Assembly: GCF_001457475.1 (NCBI RefSeq)
Contig: NZ_LN831029.1
Span: 992,001 to 1,056,000, forward strand
DNA from: Achromobacter xylosoxidans
Lineage (GTDB): Bacteria > Pseudomonadota > Gammaproteobacteria > Burkholderiales > Burkholderiaceae_B
DNA length: 64,000 bases
Direction of reading: 5' to 3'
In this document: positions 60,522 through 64,000 of the stretch, one piece after another
Numbering within the stretch: position 1 is the stretch's first letter
Layout: the number at the start of each line of letters is the position of its first letter
Notes under the pieces: model-generated
The model's database searches: none
Told to the model about the DNA's origin: nothing
The model's input: the letters and a program-made list of their open reading frames with translations, nothing else
Position numbers and translations under genes: made by a program

Positions 60522-61250
60522 TCAGATGGTGATGGAACTGACGCTGGCGCCGCCGCAGACGAACAGCGTCTGGCCGGTGACAAAGCTGTTGGCCGGGTCG
60601 GCGAAGAACATCACCGCCCGCGCCACGTCGTCCGAGCGTCCCAGGCGCTTGACCGGGATGCCGTTGGCAAGCTGCTTTTCGCGTTCGCTGCCGGGTTCGA
60701 TCACTTCGTAGAACATGTCGGTCTGGATCGGGCCGGGCGCCACCACGTTGACGGTGATGCCGTAGGGCGCCAGTTCCAGCGACCAGGTGCGCGCCATGCC
60801 GACCATGCCGGCCTTGGTGGCCGAGTAGGCGGTGCGGGTGGGCAGGCCCAGCGCGCCGCGCGAGGACATCATGACGATGCGGCCGAAATGGCGTTCCTGC
60901 ATGCCGGGCAAGGCCGCCTGCACCAGGCTGATGGCCGCGCCCAGGTGGATCTGGGTCAGGCCGTGCAGTTCCTCCTGGGTCACCTGCGGCAGCAGGTTGG
61001 GCCAGATGACGCCGGCGTTGTGGATGACGTGGCTGACCGGAAAGCGCGCCGCGATCTCGGCGCCCGCCTGGGCGGTGGCGTCGGCGTCCAGCAGGTCCAC
61101 CTGCACGTTGTGCAGGCGCGGGTGGCTGAAGTCGGCGGCGCGGCGCGCCATCGAGATCACCTCGTAGCCCGCGTCGAGCATGCTGCGGCAGATTTCGGCG
61201 CCGATGCCGGCGCTGCCGCCGGTGACGATGGCGACGTTGGTTTGCGTCAT
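60522..61250 (-). CDS. Short-chain dehydrogenase/reductase
   Basis: A 242-residue classical SDR. It has the cofactor motif TGGSAGIGAEI, NAGVIWP, the catalytic Ser in IVMMSSRGALG, YSATK (Tyr-x3-Lys) and the PGPIQTDMF loop. Likely a 3-hydroxyacyl-CoA or alcohol dehydrogenase in the cluster's catabolic route. GGGGGATT precedes the ATG at 61250. Confidence 0.92.
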   Translation of the reverse strand: MTQTNVAIVTGGSAGIGAEICRSMLDAGYEVISMARRAADFSHPRLHNVQVDLLDADATAQAGAEIAARFPVSHVIHNAGVIWPNLLPQVTQEELHGLTQIHLGAAISLVQAALPGMQERHFGRIVMMSSRGALGLPTRTAYSATKAGMVGMARTWSLELAPYGITVNVVAPGPIQTDMFYEVIEPGSEREKQLANGIPVKRLGRSDDVARAVMFFADPANSFVTGQTLFVCGGASVSSITI

Positions 61251-61288
61251 GGTGAATCCCCCTGTGTTCTGTTGTTCTTGGCGGCCGC

Positions 61289-62074
<786 letters not shown>

Positions 62075-62105
62075 CTGTTGCTCCTTTGGTTTTCGTGTCG
62101 GGGCG

Positions 62106-63347
62106 TCAGGCGCCCAGTTCCCGTTCCAGTCCCTTGGGGTTCTCCGCCAGCCGCGCGCGGAATTCCTGTGCCACGTCGCCGACGTACACGTCCTCGACGC
62201 CATCCTTCAGCGCGCGCACGATGGCGCTCGCGATGGCCGCGGGCGCCACGCGCGGGGGCGGCGTGCGCTGCTCCCATTCATGGTCGACCGGGCCGGGGAA
62301 CACGTTCACCACGCGCACGCCGGCCGGCCGCATTTCGGCGCGCAGGCATTGCGCCAGCGACAGCGCGGCGGCCTTGGAGGCCGACCACATGCCGCGCGCC
62401 GGCAGGTTGAGGTGGGCGTAGATCGACAGCACGTTGACCCAGGCCGTGGCGTTGTTGACGCCGTCGGCGGCGCGGCCGCACAGCGCCGGGCCGAAGCCCT
62501 GCGCCAGCCGCATCAGGCCCAGCACGTTGACGTCCAGGGCGTCGCGCGCGGTGTTGACGTCCTTGCGGCCGAGCAGGCCGCCTTCGCGTTCCAGGTCGGC
62601 GGTGTTGACCAGGATCTCGACCTTGCCGCCGATCGACGCCGCGGCGCGCTCGACCGAGTCGCTGTCGGTCACGTCCAGCGCCAGCGCCTGCACCCGCGGA
62701 TCGGCCGCCAGCGCGTCGAAGCCGGCGTCGCGGCGCCAGGCCTGCGGATCGCCCAGGAACACGGTCGGGCAGCCGGCGTCGAGCAGGGCGCGCGCCACCG
62801 CCTGGCCCACCGCCGACTTGCCGTCGGTGACCAGCGCCCGGCGGAATTTCGGATCGCACGAGGTCTCGCGCAGGGTCTTGTCGTCTTCCATATTGGGTGT
62901 ATTCCTTTCGGGCAGGGCGATCATCACGGCCTGGCCGCCGCGGTCGAGCTTGAGCGCCAGCCGCACGCGGGCGCCGTCGGCGCAATCCTGGTGCACGTGC
63001 GCCACCACCGACGGGCCGGCGTCCATGCGCACCGTGCCCACCCGCCACGGCAGGCGTTCACGGAAATAGAGGTCGTTGCTGTGGTGCAGCGTGGTGCTGA
63101 CCAGCAGCACGCCGTTGGGATCCACCGGCCGCCACGGCAGGCGTTCCGACAGGCAATGGCCGCAGACTTCGCGCGGCGGGTACTGCACCGCGCCGCAATC
63201 GGCGCAGGTCTGCAGTTCGAAGCGGCCTTCGGCGGCCGCGGCCGTCAGGCCCAGGGCGGCGCGGCTGCGGGCGCCCGGCGGCAGGGTCGGCTGGCGCGTG
63301 CGCGCCACCGGATTCTTGCGCGGCGGCTTGGCTAGCGGCTCGGTCAT
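62106..63347 (-). CDS. DUF35 (zinc-ribbon/OB) protein fused to a degenerate SDR
   Basis: 413 residues. Residues ~40-150 hold a rubredoxin-like zinc ribbon (CADCGAVQYPPREVCGHC) and OB strand region, as in DUF35 partners of thiolases. Residues ~170-410 are an SDR fold, but with altered active-site motifs: TDGKSAVGQAV for the TGxxxGIG loop, VNTADL for NNAG, and WSASK where the catalytic Tyr should be. It overlaps the thiolase-like gene by four bases (ATGA), so the DUF35 part likely works with it. The SDR half may have lost activity. The fusion is unusual. Confidence 0.85.
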   Translation of the reverse strand: MTEPLAKPPRKNPVARTRQPTLPPGARSRAALGLTAAAAEGRFELQTCADCGAVQYPPREVCGHCLSERLPWRPVDPNGVLLVSTTLHHSNDLYFRERLPWRVGTVRMDAGPSVVAHVHQDCADGARVRLALKLDRGGQAVMIALPERNTPNMEDDKTLRETSCDPKFRRALVTDGKSAVGQAVARALLDAGCPTVFLGDPQAWRRDAGFDALAADPRVQALALDVTDSDSVERAAASIGGKVEILVNTADLEREGGLLGRKDVNTARDALDVNVLGLMRLAQGFGPALCGRAADGVNNATAWVNVLSIYAHLNLPARGMWSASKAAALSLAQCLRAEMRPAGVRVVNVFPGPVDHEWEQRTPPPRVAPAAIASAIVRALKDGVEDVYVGDVAQEFRARLAENPKGLERELGA

Positions 63348-64000
63348 GCGTCGCTCCTGGCCAGGATGGCCGCGGCGGTGCACAGCCCACGGTCGTAGTT
63401 GATCATGCCGAAGCCGCTGACCAGGCCCAGGCGCGCGTCGGCCACCTGCGTGCCGCCGGCGGTGCCGGTCAGCTGGCGCAGCGCCTCGACCATGCCGAGG
63501 TAGCCGCCGGCGGCGCCGGCCTGGCCCACCGACAGCTGGCCGCCGTTGGTGTTGAACGGGAAGCTGCCGTCGACGGTGAAGGTGTTGGCGCGCACGAATT
63601 GCGGCGCCTCGCCCTTGGCGCAGAAGCCCAGGTCTTCCATCTGCATCAGGTTGATGACCGGGTAGTCGTCGTAGGCTTGCAGAAAGTCCATGTCGGCCGG
63701 GGCCGCATCCGCCATGCCGTAGAGTTCGTCGACGTCCATGGTCCAGCCGCCGCGGGTCTGGATCGGATCTTCGATCCAGGCGTTGTGGCGCTCGATGGTG
63801 GACAGGATGCGGGCGTAGGGTAGCTTCAGCGCCCGGGCCCGGTCTTCGCTCATCACCAGGAAGCCGTCGGCGCCGGCGCAGGGCATGACGCAGTCGAACA
63901 GGTGGATCGGGTCGGTGATGACGCGCGCGTCCAGGTATTGCTTGAGGGTCAGCGGCTTTTTCATCAGCGCGTGCGGATAGCGCAGGGCGTTGGCGCGCTG
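63344..64000 (-). CDS. Thiolase-like (SCP2/lipid-transfer type) protein, truncated by window edge
   Basis: The frame runs on past base 64000, so only the C-terminal ~218 residues are visible. Features are HLFDCVMPCAGADGFLVMSEDRA, PADMDFLQAYDDYPVINLMQM, FTVDGSFPFNTNGGQLSVGQ, and GGYLGMVEALRQLTG, typical of the thiolase-like group paired with DUF35 proteins (acetyl-CoA acetyltransferase / SCP-x-like). The ATG near 63964 is internal, since upstream codons read RANALRYPHALMKK. It shortens or condenses CoA thioesters. Confidence 0.85.
   Translation of the reverse strand, partial: QRANALRYPHALMKKPLTLKQYLDARVITDPIHLFDCVMPCAGADGFLVMSEDRARALKLPYARILSTIERHNAWIEDPIQTRGGWTMDVDELYGMADAAPADMDFLQAYDDYPVINLMQMEDLGFCAKGEAPQFVRANTFTVDGSFPFNTNGGQLSVGQAGAAGGYLGMVEALRQLTGTAGGTQVADARLGLVSGFGMINYDRGLCTAAAILARSDA

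Overview
The window is GC-rich DNA from a metabolically versatile beta-proteobacterium, most like Achromobacter/Bordetella (Alcaligenaceae). This rests on two orphan Bug/TctC-type solute receptors each next to acyl-CoA or ring-degradation genes, many LysR regulators divergent from small catabolic operons, a double-length UvrA, and a Liv-type transporter with fused LivM-LivG. It is inference from gene content; no rRNA or species marker is present.

Layout. 1-3.3 kb: 3' part of a gamma-glutamyltransferase, then an APC amino-acid permease with a structured leader. 3.3-8.2 kb: acyl-CoA dehydrogenase / Bug receptor / class III CoA-transferase operon with a divergent LysR gene. 8.2-14.7 kb: six-gene catabolic operon (Fe-type alcohol dehydrogenase, TauD dioxygenase, Bug receptor, FMN alpha-hydroxyacid dehydrogenase, NTF2-like protein, FAH hydrolase) with a divergent LysR gene. 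14.8-19.9 kb: a minus-strand run of MFS transporter, chaC, pdxH, flavin reductase, FAD oxidase and purU. 20.3-24.9 kb: a complete MacA-MacB-NodT tripartite efflux operon. 25.3 kb: LysR gene.

26.2-38.1 kb is the accessory locus and the most unusual part. Its first 7 kb is visibly AT-richer than the surroundings. It holds four tandem units built from (leader)-A-B-(5' end of an ABC ATPase gene). A is an unrecognised protein of about 280 residues, without a signal peptide, usually starting at GTG. B is a Sec-exported protein of 136 residues with a Cys-x6-Cys pair. The last unit runs into an intact MacB-like export operon: ATPase, FtsX/MacB permease, TolC-like outer-membrane protein, HlyD-like adaptor. 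The earlier units end in ATPase relics cut at about the same codon, so the array grew by unit duplication. Two members carry frameshifts at homopolymer tracts (C8 in A3, T7 in B2). Three A genes share nearly identical leaders and first ~65 codons but diverge afterwards. Each B gene has the same upstream block with a CAGGTT-AACCTG palindrome. I propose a dedicated exporter with a duplicating cargo/partner array; the function is unknown.

38.2-42.3 kb: tcdA, then a Rieske ring-hydroxylating oxygenase (ferredoxin, beta, alpha) divergent from a NahR/NagR-type regulator. 42.3-49.9 kb: pabC-like, pabB and a fused double uvrA. 50-52.6 kb: IclR regulator, KDPG aldolase and KDG kinase (Entner-Doudoroff-type branch). 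52.7 kb: a 42-residue basic protein. 53.3-55.4 kb: LysR gene and a family 2 glycosyltransferase. 55.5-64 kb: a minus-strand cluster of branched-chain-amino-acid-type ABC transporter, SDR, cyclase-family hydrolase, DUF35-SDR fusion and a thiolase-like protein that runs off the window. No tRNA, rRNA, CRISPR array, transposase or integrase was recognised.
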